8,821 bases of DNA. It comes from CAJWPI01 sp964635015. GTDB lineage: Bacteria; Pseudomonadota; Gammaproteobacteria; Magnimaribacterales; Magnimaribacteraceae. This document shows, piece after piece, positions 1 to 7,950 of this stretch. Positions within the stretch are counted from its first letter, which is position 1. Each line of letters opens with the position of its first letter. The translations under genes and the position numbers were made by a program. The DNA lies in assembly GCA_964635015.1 (NCBI GenBank), contig CAZWMS010000046.1, positions 1 through 8,821 of the forward strand, in the 5' to 3' direction. The notes under the pieces are model-generated. The model saw only the letters and a list, made by a program, of their open reading frames with translations, searched no databases and was not told the origin of the DNA.

Positions 1-713
1 CTGAAGGATTTATATCTATTTCAATTGTTTCATCTATTTCAGGAGAAACAAAAACGGAAGCAAAAGAAGTATGTCTTCTACTTCCTGAATCAAATGGTGA
101 TTTTCTAACCAGCCTATGAACTCCTGTTTCCGTTCTAAGCCACCCGTAGGCATAGTCTCCTTGAAACTTGATTGCTGAACTTTTTATTCCTGCTACTTCT
201 CCAGGGGAAACTTCTATAAGCTCAGTAATAAAACCTCTTGACTCCCCCCACTTTAAATACATTCTCATAATCATTTCAGCCCAATCTTGAGCCTCTGTGC
301 CACCCGACCCAGACTGGATATCTAAAAATGCATTATTTGGATCCATTGGATTAGAGAACATTCTCTGAAATTCCAACTTGTGTAAGCTCTTTTGATTGTT
401 CGTTATTTCTTGAATTAATCCATCAAGAGCATCTTGATCATTGTCTTTAATAGCTAATTCAGATAGTTCGACAGAGTCATTGATAGATTGCTCCAATTCG
501 TAGAAAAAGATCAGCTCTTTCTCGAGGTACACTTTTTCTTTATTTACCTCTTGGGCTAACTTTGGATCATCCCAAAGCTTGGGATTATTGAGCTTTTCCT
601 TTAACTCATCTAACTGGCTTTGTTTTTTATCAACGTCAAAGAAACCCCCTCAAAGCCTCTATTTTTTTTACTTGGTTTTTTAATTCCTCATTAATAGAAG
701 TAATTTCTGTCAT
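1..713 (-). CDS. prfB: Peptide chain release factor 2 (RF2), N-terminal part, with programmed +1 frameshift; 3' end outside window
   Basis: RF2 recognises UAA and UGA stop codons in the ribosomal A site and triggers peptide release. The gene starts at ATG 713-711 and reads 25 codons to an in-frame TGA at 638-636. A +1 shift (skipping base 638) then keeps the frame open to the window edge, giving 237 residues against about 365 in E. coli RF2. After the shift the N-terminal helical domain is followed by the conserved block around QSGSGGTEAQDW (133-144), GDYAYGWLRTETGVHRLVRK (185-204) and the stop-codon-recognising tripeptide SPF at 205-207, the same numbering as in E. coli. SPF rather than the PxT tripeptide identifies RF2 over RF1. 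The catalytic GGQ lies just beyond the window. The start is 4 nt past the thrC stop with only a weak TTGGAT ribosome site inside thrC, so translation may be coupled. Identity is very secure; only the 3' end is unseen. Confidence 0.97.
636..650 (-). promoter_or_regulatory. prfB: prfB programmed +1 ribosomal frameshift site
   Basis: Reading the minus strand, AGG GGG (650-645) is an internal Shine-Dalgarno, followed by a TTT spacer codon, the slippery CTT (641-639) and the TGA stop (638-636) with C as the next base. This is the known RF2 autoregulatory arrangement: when RF2 is scarce the ribosome pauses at TGA, the peptidyl-tRNA slips from CTT to TTT, and translation continues in the +1 frame at GAC. 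Spacing matches the E. coli site; only the codon between the SD and CTT differs (TTT for TAT). The zero frame continues TGA CGT TGA TAA, so ribosomes that fail to shift meet further stops immediately. Mechanism is from family knowledge; the elements are read directly. Confidence 0.96.
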
Positions 714-717
714 ATTT

Positions 718-2109
718 TTATCCAATATTATTAAGAATATATTCTCTCACTTTATCTATATTATTTGGTAATTCCACAAACAACTCTTTTTTTCCTTGTA
801 AAGAACTAAGCTGAGAGGGAATTGATATACTTTCTTCTGGTATAACTTTTCTTATTGAATCAATAAATTTTGCAGGATGAGCCGTTGCCATACTCACAAC
901 AGGATCAGTTGAAGGGACTAGCTCTCTAGTTGCTTTAATCCCTGTAGCGGTATGAGGGTCCAAAATATAATTATACTTCCTAAAAGTTAAGTCTATCTCA
1001 TTTAGAATTTCTTCATCACTTGAAGAGAGGCTTGTAAAGAAGTCTTGTACTTCTTTGAAAGATTGTTCTGGAAGTGAAATTTTATTTTCAGGAAAAGACT
1101 TTATAGCTTTTAATAAGTCATGAGAATTATTCTTAAAAAGGCCAAATAATAATCTTTCAAAGTTACTTGCAACAGAAATGTCCATACTTGGAGCTAAAGT
1201 TTGAGTTACCTCTTCTTTCTTGTAGGAATTCTTAGAAATTAGCCTGTGTAAAACATCATTTTTATTAGTAGCCACTATTATTTTTTTTATTGGAAGACCC
1301 ATCTCTTTAGCAAACCAACCTGCATAAGCATGGCCAAAATTACCAGAAGGTACTGAGAAAATTAAATCTCCCAGACTATTATTTAACCTTAAATAAGTCC
1401 AAAAATAATAAACTGACTGAGCCATGCATCTAGTCCAATTTATAGAGTTTGCTGAGATAAACCTAGCCCTAGAAGATAATATGTCTTTATCCAAAAACAA
1501 TTGTTTTGCTATATCCTGACAACCATCAAAATCAGTTCTTACTGATAAAGCATGAACATTCTTAGATTGTGAGGTTGTCATTTGAAGTCTTTGAACCTCT
1601 GTCACTCTTTGGTGGGGGTAAAGAATAAATACCTTAACATTCTTGTATCTCGAACAGGCTGCGATAGCTGCAGATCCTGTATCACCTGAGGTTGCACCCA
1701 AAACTGCAATCTCTTGCCCTCCTTTCCTTGAAAAATGCTCTAACAATGATCCAAGTAACTGCATTGCAACATCTTTGAATGCTAAAGTGGGTCCGTGAAA
1801 TAGCTCTAAGACCCATCTCTTTTCATTAATTTCAATTAATTTAACAATATCTTTGTTTCCAAAATTCTTGTAAGCAGAAAAGACAGCTGTTTGGAATTCT
1901 TCTAAACTCAACTCTGCAGAAACAAATGGATAGAGCAACTCCACTGTTAATTCTTGATAACTTAAATTCTCAAGACTATTAATATCTTTAATTTTAAGAC
2001 TTGGAATCTCGCAAGGCATATATAGTCCACCATCTTGAGACAAACCACCAAGCAACACTTCACTAAAAGGCATTCTCAAAGAAGAGTCTCTTGTACTTCT
2101 ATATCTCAT
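718..2109 (-). CDS. thrC: Threonine synthase, PLP-dependent
   Basis: Converts O-phospho-L-homoserine to threonine and phosphate, the last step of threonine synthesis in the cytosol. The 463-residue protein is the long threonine synthase type found in Pseudomonas. Visible landmarks are the N-terminal domain starting MRYRSTRD, the PLP-lysine motif HGPTLAFKD with K112, the phosphate-binding loop GATSGDTGSAA (about 138-148), VPSGNFGHAYAG, LDPHTATG and a late ATAHPAKF segment. The ATG overlaps the hom stop by one base (TAATG), which favours translational coupling, and an AGG sits about 10 nt upstream. It works directly downstream of the hom product once ThrB has phosphorylated homoserine; thrB is not in this window, as in Pseudomonas, where it is also unlinked. 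No truncation or missing key residue was seen. Confidence 0.97.
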   Translation of the reverse strand: MRYRSTRDSSLRMPFSEVLLGGLSQDGGLYMPCEIPSLKIKDINSLENLSYQELTVELLYPFVSAELSLEEFQTAVFSAYKNFGNKDIVKLIEINEKRWVLELFHGPTLAFKDVAMQLLGSLLEHFSRKGGQEIAVLGATSGDTGSAAIAACSRYKNVKVFILYPHQRVTEVQRLQMTTSQSKNVHALSVRTDFDGCQDIAKQLFLDKDILSSRARFISANSINWTRCMAQSVYYFWTYLRLNNSLGDLIFSVPSGNFGHAYAGWFAKEMGLPIKKIIVATNKNDVLHRLISKNSYKKEEVTQTLAPSMDISVASNFERLLFGLFKNNSHDLLKAIKSFPENKISLPEQSFKEVQDFFTSLSSSDEEILNEIDLTFRKYNYILDPHTATGIKATRELVPSTDPVVSMATAHPAKFIDSIRKVIPEESISIPSQLSSLQGKKELFVELPNNIDKVREYILNNIG

Positions 2110-3392
2110 TATTTTTGGCCTGAATGGATTCTAAACTTCTTAATACCTAAAGAGACCTCTGGTAATTTCTCTAATGATGTCTTCAGTTTTATAGCGTCTA
2201 TATCAGAAATTTCACCAGAAATAATTACTAGGGGAACAAAGTCAATGTGCTCTTTTTCTCGTGATTCATGCTGAATCAAGGCATCTATACTTATATCTTT
2301 TTTTCCAAAAAGTGAGGTTATCTTAGCAATTACTCCCGGTTCATCTTTTACATTCAATCGATAGTAATAGGCTGACTTTTTGTTATCTGGAAGTTCTAGT
2401 TTATATAGTTTATTGTTGGTAATATCTACCTCCCATCCACCTTTAGCTATATCAACCAGGTCAGCAAGTACTGCGGAAGCAGTTGGTTCCGGGCCTGCAC
2501 CCGGTCCATAGTAAACCGTAGATCCTACCCCTTCTGAAAAGATTTCTAGAGCGTTCATCTCTTTTCCTACCTTTGAAAGTAAATTTTCATGGCTCACTAA
2601 AGTAGGAAAAGCAGTTACACTAACTACCTTTTTATTTAACTCTCCATGAGCTATGTGCTTTATTGAATATCCAAGTTCATTGGCATACTTCAGGTCTTTT
2701 ACTTCAACTTCTTGTATTCCTTCAAAGCTTACAAATGAAAAGTCAAAAGGAACATGAAATGAAAGGGCTGCCAAAATGCTAGCTTTTTGGGCAGCATCAG
2801 TCCCATTTATATCTAAACTAGGGTCTGACTCAGCAAAGCCTAGTTCTTGTGCTTTTTCTAAAGCTTCTTCAAAGCTCGTTTGGTTTGATTCCATCTCGGA
2901 AAGAATATAATTACTAGTCCCATTTAATATACCGGCAAACCAAATTACTTTATTTGCAACCAGACCTTCCCTAAGAGCCTTTACTACAGGAGTGCCACCT
3001 GCTACAGAAGCTTCGAAACCTATTTCTACATTATTCTTTTTTGCTTGAATGAATAAATCATTACCAAACTTTGAAATAAGCGCTTTATTAGCTGTAACAA
3101 TATGCTTGCCTGAATTAATTGCATTAGTAACTAACTCGTAAGCCAAATCTACCCCTCCTATAAGTTCAACGAAAACATCAATCTCCGGATTAGTGGCAAC
3201 TTCTCTTAAATTAGTTGAAACTTCTATTCCATCAAAAGGGACAGCTTTTTTTCCTTTCCTTGCCCCAACTTGAACCAAGTCAAATTGAACACCTCCTTGG
3301 ATCTTCAATAATTCTGATGAAGAGGTTAATGTCTTGAGCACTGCACCTCCCACGTTTCCTACACCACAAAGACCTATTCTTATAGATTTCAT
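2109..3392 (-). CDS. hom: Homoserine dehydrogenase with C-terminal ACT domain
   Basis: Reduces aspartate-4-semialdehyde to homoserine with NAD(P)H, the branch-point step toward threonine and methionine. The 427-residue protein opens with a Rossmann motif (G10-V-G12-N-V-G15). It continues with HIVTANKAL containing K103, the catalytic-domain stretch ASVAGGTPVVKALREG (128-143) with GILNGTSNYI, and GFAESDPSLDINGTDAAQK ending in K203; these two lysines are the usual active-site lysines. YGPGAGPEPTASAVLADL closes the core. Residues from about 343 form an ACT domain (YYYRLNVKDEPGVIAKI), the usual site for threonine feedback control, so allosteric inhibition by threonine is likely. It is a stand-alone enzyme, not fused to aspartokinase. 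A TAGGTT element 9-10 nt before the ATG may be the ribosome site. It lies 23 nt after alaC and overlaps thrC by 1 nt. Confidence 0.97.
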   Translation of the reverse strand: MKSIRIGLCGVGNVGGAVLKTLTSSSELLKIQGGVQFDLVQVGARKGKKAVPFDGIEVSTNLREVATNPEIDVFVELIGGVDLAYELVTNAINSGKHIVTANKALISKFGNDLFIQAKKNNVEIGFEASVAGGTPVVKALREGLVANKVIWFAGILNGTSNYILSEMESNQTSFEEALEKAQELGFAESDPSLDINGTDAAQKASILAALSFHVPFDFSFVSFEGIQEVEVKDLKYANELGYSIKHIAHGELNKKVVSVTAFPTLVSHENLLSKVGKEMNALEIFSEGVGSTVYYGPGAGPEPTASAVLADLVDIAKGGWEVDITNNKLYKLELPDNKKSAYYYRLNVKDEPGVIAKITSLFGKKDISIDALIQHESREKEHIDFVPLVIISGEISDIDAIKLKTSLEKLPEVSLGIKKFRIHSGQK

Positions 3393-3415
3393 AATAATTA
3401 ACCTAAAACATGAGC

Positions 3416-4597
3416 CTATTTATAAGAAGAGATGTATCTCTTTATAGATTTTACAGCCTGTCTAATTCGATGTTGATTCTCAATTAGTGCGAATCTAACA
3501 TAACCTTCCCCGTTCTCACCGAATCCTATACCAGGAGAAGCGGCCACCTTAGCTTCCCTTAATAATTGTTTACTAAACTCTAAAGAACCGAGTTTTATCA
3601 TAGAATCTGGTATCTTAGCCCAAACAAACATAGTGGCTTTTGGTTTTTCTACTTCCCATCCTGCTTCATTTAAGCCCTTGACAAGAACATCTCTTCTTAC
3701 TTGATAGGTTTCTCGAATATTTTCTACAAATTCGTCCCCTTCATCAAGAGCCTTAATTGCTGCAACTTGCACAGGTGTGAATAACCCGTAATCAAAGTAA
3801 GACTTTATTCTTGAAAGAGCTGCTAATAAGTCCTTATTTCCGCAGCAAAATCCCACTCTCCACCCTGGCATATTATAACTTTTAGACAAACTAAAAAATT
3901 CAACTGCTACTTCTTTAGAATTTTTTACCTGAAGTATTGATGGTGCTTTGTAGCCATCAAAAGTTAAATCAGCATAAGCAAGGTCTTGAACTACCCAAAT
4001 CTTGTTTTCAAGTGCTATTTGAATTATTTCTTCAAAGAAATCTAAATCAACACATTGAGTAGTGGGATTGCTGGGTAAATTAAGTACCAGCATTTTGGGT
4101 TTTGTGAAACTACTTTTAATAGAATTAGATAATTGATCAATAAAATCTTCACTTTCTTTCACTGGAATATGGCGTATCTCTGCACCTGCTATGACAAAAC
4201 CGTAGGGGTGAATTGGATAAGATGGATTAGGAACCAATACTGCATCACCCTTGTCTAAGGTGGCTAAAGCTAGATGTCCCAAACCTTCCTTTGAACCCAT
4301 AGTAACAACAGCTTCATTTTCAGGGTCTAAATCTACCTCATATCTTCTCTTATACCAGTCACAAACTGCCCTTCTAAGCCTAGGAATTCCTTTTGATTGT
4401 GAATATCTGTGAGTTGAAGGGTTTAATATAGATTCTCTGAGTTTTTCTACAATAGGTTCAGGAGTGGCTCCATCAGGATTACCCATACCAAGATCAACTA
4501 TATCTTCACCATTTCTCCTAGCTTCCATCTTTAGGCTTTGTATTTCGTCAAACACATAAGGAGGTAATTTGTTTACTCTGGGGAAATCTGCATCCAT
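3416..4597 (-). CDS. alaC: AlaC/YfdZ-type alanine (glutamate-pyruvate) aminotransferase
   Basis: A fold-type I PLP aminotransferase that most likely interconverts pyruvate plus glutamate with alanine plus 2-oxoglutarate. The 393-residue sequence follows E. coli AlaC closely along its length: N-terminal RVNKLPPYVF, DLGMGNPDGATP, HRYSQSKGIPRLRRA, GSKEGLGHLALATLDKGD, VPNPSYPIH, LPSNPTTQCV (N177), QDLAYADL (D205, Y208), the PLP-lysine motif SLSKSYNMPGWRVGF (K239) and YVRFALIEN (R368, substrate carboxylate). The ATG directly abuts the TAG of the dsbC-like gene (TAGATG), so coupling is likely. Its position just ahead of hom-thrC resembles clusters I recall from betaproteobacteria. Substrate is assigned by family resemblance; a broader or different 2-oxo acid preference, including related LL-diaminopimelate-type activity, cannot be excluded from sequence. 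Confidence 0.93.
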   Translation of the reverse strand: MDADFPRVNKLPPYVFDEIQSLKMEARRNGEDIVDLGMGNPDGATPEPIVEKLRESILNPSTHRYSQSKGIPRLRRAVCDWYKRRYEVDLDPENEAVVTMGSKEGLGHLALATLDKGDAVLVPNPSYPIHPYGFVIAGAEIRHIPVKESEDFIDQLSNSIKSSFTKPKMLVLNLPSNPTTQCVDLDFFEEIIQIALENKIWVVQDLAYADLTFDGYKAPSILQVKNSKEVAVEFFSLSKSYNMPGWRVGFCCGNKDLLAALSRIKSYFDYGLFTPVQVAAIKALDEGDEFVENIRETYQVRRDVLVKGLNEAGWEVEKPKATMFVWAKIPDSMIKLGSLEFSKQLLREAKVAASPGIGFGENGEGYVRFALIENQHRIRQAVKSIKRYISSYK

Positions 4598-5347
4598 CTA
4601 TATATCCAATTCTTTGAGTAGATCTTTGGGAGGTAAATAACCAGGGATTAGCCTACCTTCTAGTGTAATAATAGAAGGTGTACCTCTTACTCCTAAACTT
4701 TCTCCAAGATTAAAATGCTTCTCAACAGGGTTTTCTTTACAACTTTGATATTTTATTTCTCTTCCCAACTTTAGTTCAGTCAAAGCAAAGTTTTTATCTT
4801 CTGAACACCATGCTGAAACTATTTTTTCATAGGACTCAGACCCAATTCCTGCCCGTGGAAAGGCTAAATAATTAATCTTAATCCCTAAATTCACATAATC
4901 ATTAATTTGTCTGTGAAACTGCCTACAATATCCACAATCCACATCGGTGAAAACATAAATTGTAAATTTAGGATTAGTTGGCTTAAAGGTAATAAACTCT
5001 TCTTCATCTAAATTAGCTAATGACTTAGCTCTTTGATACCTTTTTCTAGCATCAGATTTGTTTATCAAACCTTGATTAGAAATCTCATAGATATCTCCTG
5101 ATATCAAATATTTTCCATTTTGTGCTACATAAAGAGGTTCTATGCCATCAAAATTAACCTCGTAATATCCTTCTAAGTCTGTCTTTTCAACTGAAATTAG
5201 AGAAATTTCTTCTGGAAGAATTTTCTCAAGTGAAAGTTTTATCTCACTTGAAAGATCTTCTGTCCCTTTTATTTCATTATCCCCTCCACATGAAAACAAT
5301 ATTACAAGAGGTAAAATTGAGAGTTCTTTTCTCAAAAGAAGCTTCAT
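4598..5347 (-). CDS. dsbC: DsbC-like protein disulfide isomerase, probable lipoprotein
   Basis: DsbC shuffles wrong disulfides in exported proteins and is kept reduced by DsbD. The 249-residue protein has an N-terminal export signal (MKLLLRKE, then a hydrophobic stretch 9-18), a cystatin-like dimerisation region about 28-95, a linker helix about 96-115 and a thioredoxin-fold domain from about 125. The catalytic CxxC is C138-G-Y-C141, the same CGYC as E. coli DsbC. The cis-proline loop is GTPS with P224, followed by a family-typical PGYLPPKDLLKEL tail. C181 and C203 match the second, structural disulfide of DsbC. Unusually, the signal ends in LFSC with C20 followed by GGDN, which looks like a lipobox (F at -2 is atypical), so the protein may be membrane-anchored. 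The start lies 2 nt after the xerD stop with AGGGG 6 nt upstream (5358-5354). DsbG is less likely given the xerD neighbour and CGYC. Confidence 0.9.
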   Translation of the reverse strand: MKLLLRKELSILPLVILFSCGGDNEIKGTEDLSSEIKLSLEKILPEEISLISVEKTDLEGYYEVNFDGIEPLYVAQNGKYLISGDIYEISNQGLINKSDARKRYQRAKSLANLDEEEFITFKPTNPKFTIYVFTDVDCGYCRQFHRQINDYVNLGIKINYLAFPRAGIGSESYEKIVSAWCSEDKNFALTELKLGREIKYQSCKENPVEKHFNLGESLGVRGTPSIITLEGRLIPGYLPPKDLLKELDI

Positions 5348-5349
5348 TA

Positions 5350-6252
5350 CTAGCCCCTGGGGTGGTGTTGACTATGTAAACTTTTCATTCTTTCTTTTGC
5401 GACTTCAGTATAAATCTGAGTTGTTGAAAGACTAGTATGCCCTAACAATAGCTGAACTGTCCTTAAATCTGCTCCGTGATTTAATAAATGGGTAGCAAAA
5501 GCATGCCTTAAGGTGTGGGGAGATAGACTCTTATCAATACCTGACCTAAGAGCATATTTCTTTATCCGATACCAAAAAGCCTGTCTTGTCATGCCCTTGC
5601 CTCTTTTGGTCACAAACAAATGTTGGTCTTTCGACTCTTTACCTAGTAAGACTTCTCTTGAGCTATTTAAATACTTATTTATCCATTCCATAGCCTCTTC
5701 TCCAATAGGCACTAATCTTTCCTTCTCACCCTTTCCCATTATCCTCACCACGCCCTGACGTAAATTTAAATTTATGATCTCTAATTTAATTAATTCAGAT
5801 ACTCTCAATCCGCTCGAATATAAAAGCTCTAACATTGCTCTATCTCTTAATCCCAATGGCTCTTTTGTGTCTGGAGAATGAATCAATTTGTCTATATCCT
5901 TTTCAGACAAGACTTTTGGAAGGGAATGACCTAATTTAGGACTATCTATCTTAGCAGTGGGGTTGTTCCGTACAATAGATGTCTTAACTAAAAAAGAATA
6001 AAAAGCTCTAAGACTTGATAAAGATCTTGCGGTGGAGCGACTTGAGTAACCTCTCTTTAATCTAAAAGATAAATAATCCAATAAAATTGCTTTATCTATT
6101 TCCTCTAAACTCCTTGAACCCAACCAATTATCAAAAGCTGATATATCTAGTCTATATGAGCTAAGTGTATTTTTACTTAACCCCTTTTCTAACCAAATAG
6201 AATCTATAAAACTATCTATCAGATTAACTGATGCTTTTGAAGAGCTGACCAT
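5350..6252 (-). CDS. xerD: Site-specific tyrosine recombinase XerD
   Basis: XerD with XerC resolves chromosome dimers at dif near the septum under FtsK control. The 300-residue protein has the SAM-like N-terminal core-binding domain (LSKNTLSSYRLD, about 12-95) and the C-terminal catalytic domain. All tyrosine-recombinase residues are present: R150 (SGLRVSEL), K174 (MGKGEKER), H246 and R249 (SPHTLRHAFATH), H272 (LLGHTSLSTTQ) and nucleophile Y281 (IYTEV), each offset by two from E. coli XerD as I recall it. The tail ending in QHHPRG and the stretch LNHGADLRTVQLLLGH favour XerD over XerC. Neighbourhood agrees: xerD-dsbC is a conserved gammaproteobacterial pair. It follows rplS by 20 nt with no terminator seen and no clear SD before its ATG. 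It is a housekeeping recombinase, not an integrase of a mobile element. Confidence 0.96.
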   Translation of the reverse strand: MVSSSKASVNLIDSFIDSIWLEKGLSKNTLSSYRLDISAFDNWLGSRSLEEIDKAILLDYLSFRLKRGYSSRSTARSLSSLRAFYSFLVKTSIVRNNPTAKIDSPKLGHSLPKVLSEKDIDKLIHSPDTKEPLGLRDRAMLELLYSSGLRVSELIKLEIINLNLRQGVVRIMGKGEKERLVPIGEEAMEWINKYLNSSREVLLGKESKDQHLFVTKRGKGMTRQAFWYRIKKYALRSGIDKSLSPHTLRHAFATHLLNHGADLRTVQLLLGHTSLSTTQIYTEVAKERMKSLHSQHHPRG

Positions 6253-6272
6253 AACAAAGCAGCTAAAATTAA

Positions 6273-6626
6273 CTAATCTGTTTTCTCTTTTATTTTTGCA
6301 GAACGACCTGTTCGTTCTCTCAAATAAAACAGCTTTGCTTGCCTTACATCACCACGACGTTTAACTTTAATACTGCTAATTAAAGGACTATGTGTTTGAA
6401 ATGTTCTCTCAACTCCTATGCCATTAGATATCTTGCGGACTATAAAAGACGATCCCAAGCCTCTCTTTTTAACACCAAGAACTACCCCTTCAAAAGGCTG
6501 AGTACGTTCTCTTGTTCCTTCTACAACCCTTATTTGTACAACTACTGTATCGCCTGAAGAGAATTCAGGGATATTATCTTTTATTTGAGAGGCTTCTACT
6601 TTTTCGATAAATTTATTCTTACTCAT
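6273..6626 (-). CDS. rplS: 50S ribosomal protein bL19
   Basis: bL19 sits near the 30S-50S interface and contributes to intersubunit bridges. The family signature is plain: FSSGDTVVVQIRVVEGTRER, QPFEGVVLGVKKRGLGSSF, VRKISNGIGVERTFQTHSP and a basic tail with VKRRGDVRQAKLFYLRERTG. I chose the ATG at 6626-6624 (117 residues, starting MSKNKFIEKVE), close to the usual 115-residue length. The frame can also be opened three codons earlier, because it reads TTG ATA GTG ATG from 6635, so TTG 6635 or GTG 6629 are possible starts. No strong Shine-Dalgarno separates them. It follows trmD after 48 nt, the largest spacer in the cluster, in the standard rpsP-rimM-trmD-rplS order. Confidence 0.96.
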   Translation of the reverse strand: MSKNKFIEKVEASQIKDNIPEFSSGDTVVVQIRVVEGTRERTQPFEGVVLGVKKRGLGSSFIVRKISNGIGVERTFQTHSPLISSIKVKRRGDVRQAKLFYLRERTGRSAKIKEKTD

Positions 6627-6674
6627 CACTATCAACAGTTAAGTTAGTATTTTTGGGCGGGTAATTTTAGCAGA

Positions 6675-7412
6675 TTAAGTTTTTTCTTCACTTATAATTT
6701 CTGAAATTAGCTTCTTTTCTTCTTCTGAAAAATTTTTTAACTCCATTAAGTCCGGCCTTCTTTTCATAGTCTTTATTAGAGATTGTTTAAGTCTCCATTT
6801 AGCAATAGCCGCGTGATCTCCACTTAACAATACTCCTGGAACATCACCAAAATATCCCTTTTCTGGTCTCGTGTAGTGAGGATATTCAAGCAAACCATTA
6901 GTAAAAGAATCTTCTAATAAAGAATCTTTAGCTCCTAAAACACCGGGAATTAGTCTTGCTATAGCATCAATCATTATTAATGCAGGAATTTCTCCTCCAG
7001 TTAAAACAAAATCTCCTACAGAAATTTCATCATCAACCTTACTGTCTAATACTCTTTGATCAATGCCTTCATATCTTCCTGAAATTAACACAATTTCCTT
7101 TTTCAACAGAAGTTCTTTAGCTTTATTTTGGTTAAAAAGAGTTCCTTTTGGAGACAAATATACTACGTAAGAAGTGGGTAGTTTTTTCTTTATGGTATCA
7201 ATTACCTTTGTAAGAGGTTCAGCAAGCAGAACCATTCCAGGCCCGCCTCCATAGGGGCGGTCATCTACCCTTTTTGTAGAATTATTAGAAAATTCTTTCA
7301 GATCCCAGGTTTTTAGAGAAACTTTCTTTTCCTTAATAGCCCTACCTACTACCCCGTAAGAAGAAGCTCCTTCAATAAATTCGGGGAAAAGTGTTATGAC
7401 TTCAAACTGCAT
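6675..7412 (-). CDS. trmD: tRNA (guanine-N1)-methyltransferase TrmD
   Basis: Methylates G37 next to the anticodon in tRNAs with G36, using S-adenosylmethionine, which prevents +1 frameshifting at proline codons. The 245-residue protein has the SPOUT trefoil-knot signatures: VDDRPYGGGPGM (49-60), YLSPKG (85-90), SGRYEGIDQRV (111-121) and SVGDFVLTGGE (131-141). RLIPGVLG carries R153 and EDSF carries D168, corresponding to the catalytic Arg and Asp. HYTRPE and LLSGDHAAIAKWRLKQSL belong to the C-terminal tRNA-binding domain. Length is typical, and the tail is slightly shorter than in E. coli. It starts 2 nt after the rimM stop without a clear Shine-Dalgarno, so coupled translation is likely. Confidence 0.97.
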   Translation of the reverse strand: MQFEVITLFPEFIEGASSYGVVGRAIKEKKVSLKTWDLKEFSNNSTKRVDDRPYGGGPGMVLLAEPLTKVIDTIKKKLPTSYVVYLSPKGTLFNQNKAKELLLKKEIVLISGRYEGIDQRVLDSKVDDEISVGDFVLTGGEIPALIMIDAIARLIPGVLGAKDSLLEDSFTNGLLEYPHYTRPEKGYFGDVPGVLLSGDHAAIAKWRLKQSLIKTMKRRPDLMELKNFSEEEKKLISEIISEEKT

Positions 7413-7414
7413 TT

Positions 7415-7939
7415 TTAATAAGACTCATGCCATTCAACATAAATCTTTCCTTTAGTAAGGTCTACTTTTTTAATTACTTCTTCTCTTAAATAGGGTATTA
7501 GCCTCTCTCTATTATCTATGCTATTTTTTGAAGGTCTAACATCGATAACATCATTAGCTCCTGTTTCCAACATTCTTGAAATTTTTCCTAAATTTTTTCC
7601 TTGAATATTTTCTACCACCAAGCCCTCTAGCTGATACCAATAATAATTTTCTGAGTCTAGAATTGGCAATTGATTCTCTTTTATAAAAACCTCTTTATTT
7701 TTTAACTCTTCTGCTGATTCTCTATCTTGAACTCCCCTAATAAGAACAACCAACCTTTTCTTGCGAAAAGTTACTTCAAGGAATTTAATCTTTGTTTTAT
7801 CTTCTAAAAACAAGTAGTCAAAATTTAAGAGGTTTTTTGGGTCACTACCATGATATTTAAAATACAATAAACCTTTTAAACCTAAGGCTTTTCCTAAAGT
7901 ACCCAATAAAATTTTTCGGTCTTTTGACCGACTACTCAT
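7415..7939 (-). CDS. rimM: Ribosome maturation factor RimM
   Basis: RimM binds uS19 and helps mature the 3' (head) domain of 16S rRNA in the 30S subunit. The 174-residue protein has the RimM N-terminal beta-barrel (LLGTLGKALGLKGLLYFKYH, then EDKTKIKFLEVTFRKK and RGVQDRESAEELKNKEVFI). Its C-terminal PRC-barrel opens with the diagnostic aromatic stretch ENYYWYQLEGLVV, contains TGANDVIDVRP, and closes with RLIPYLREEVIKKVDLTKGKIYVEW. Length is normal. The ATG is 11 nt after the rpsP stop and has only a weak purine-rich AGAAG upstream. Sequence divergence from E. coli is greater than for its neighbours, as is usual for RimM, but position between rpsP and trmD settles it. Confidence 0.95.
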   Translation of the reverse strand: MSSRSKDRKILLGTLGKALGLKGLLYFKYHGSDPKNLLNFDYLFLEDKTKIKFLEVTFRKKRLVVLIRGVQDRESAEELKNKEVFIKENQLPILDSENYYWYQLEGLVVENIQGKNLGKISRMLETGANDVIDVRPSKNSIDNRERLIPYLREEVIKKVDLTKGKIYVEWHESY

Positions 7940-7950
7940 AACTAATACTT

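Noticed and set aside
636..638. TGA in prfB as a sequencing error or pseudogene lesion
   Set aside because: It is flanked by the exact RF2 recoding elements (AGGGGG, spacer, CTT, TGA-C) at the conserved codon position.
2035..2274. Plus-strand open frame of 79 codons
   Set aside because: It lies antisense across the thrC-hom junction, both of which are unmistakable; composition is that of a shadow frame and it has no recognisable motif.
5513..5758. Plus-strand open frame of 81 codons
   Set aside because: Antisense to the catalytic domain of xerD, with no independent support.
5350..6252. Tyrosine recombinase as evidence of an integrated mobile element
   Set aside because: Sequence and neighbours identify it as chromosomal XerD; no attachment-site repeats or element genes are nearby.
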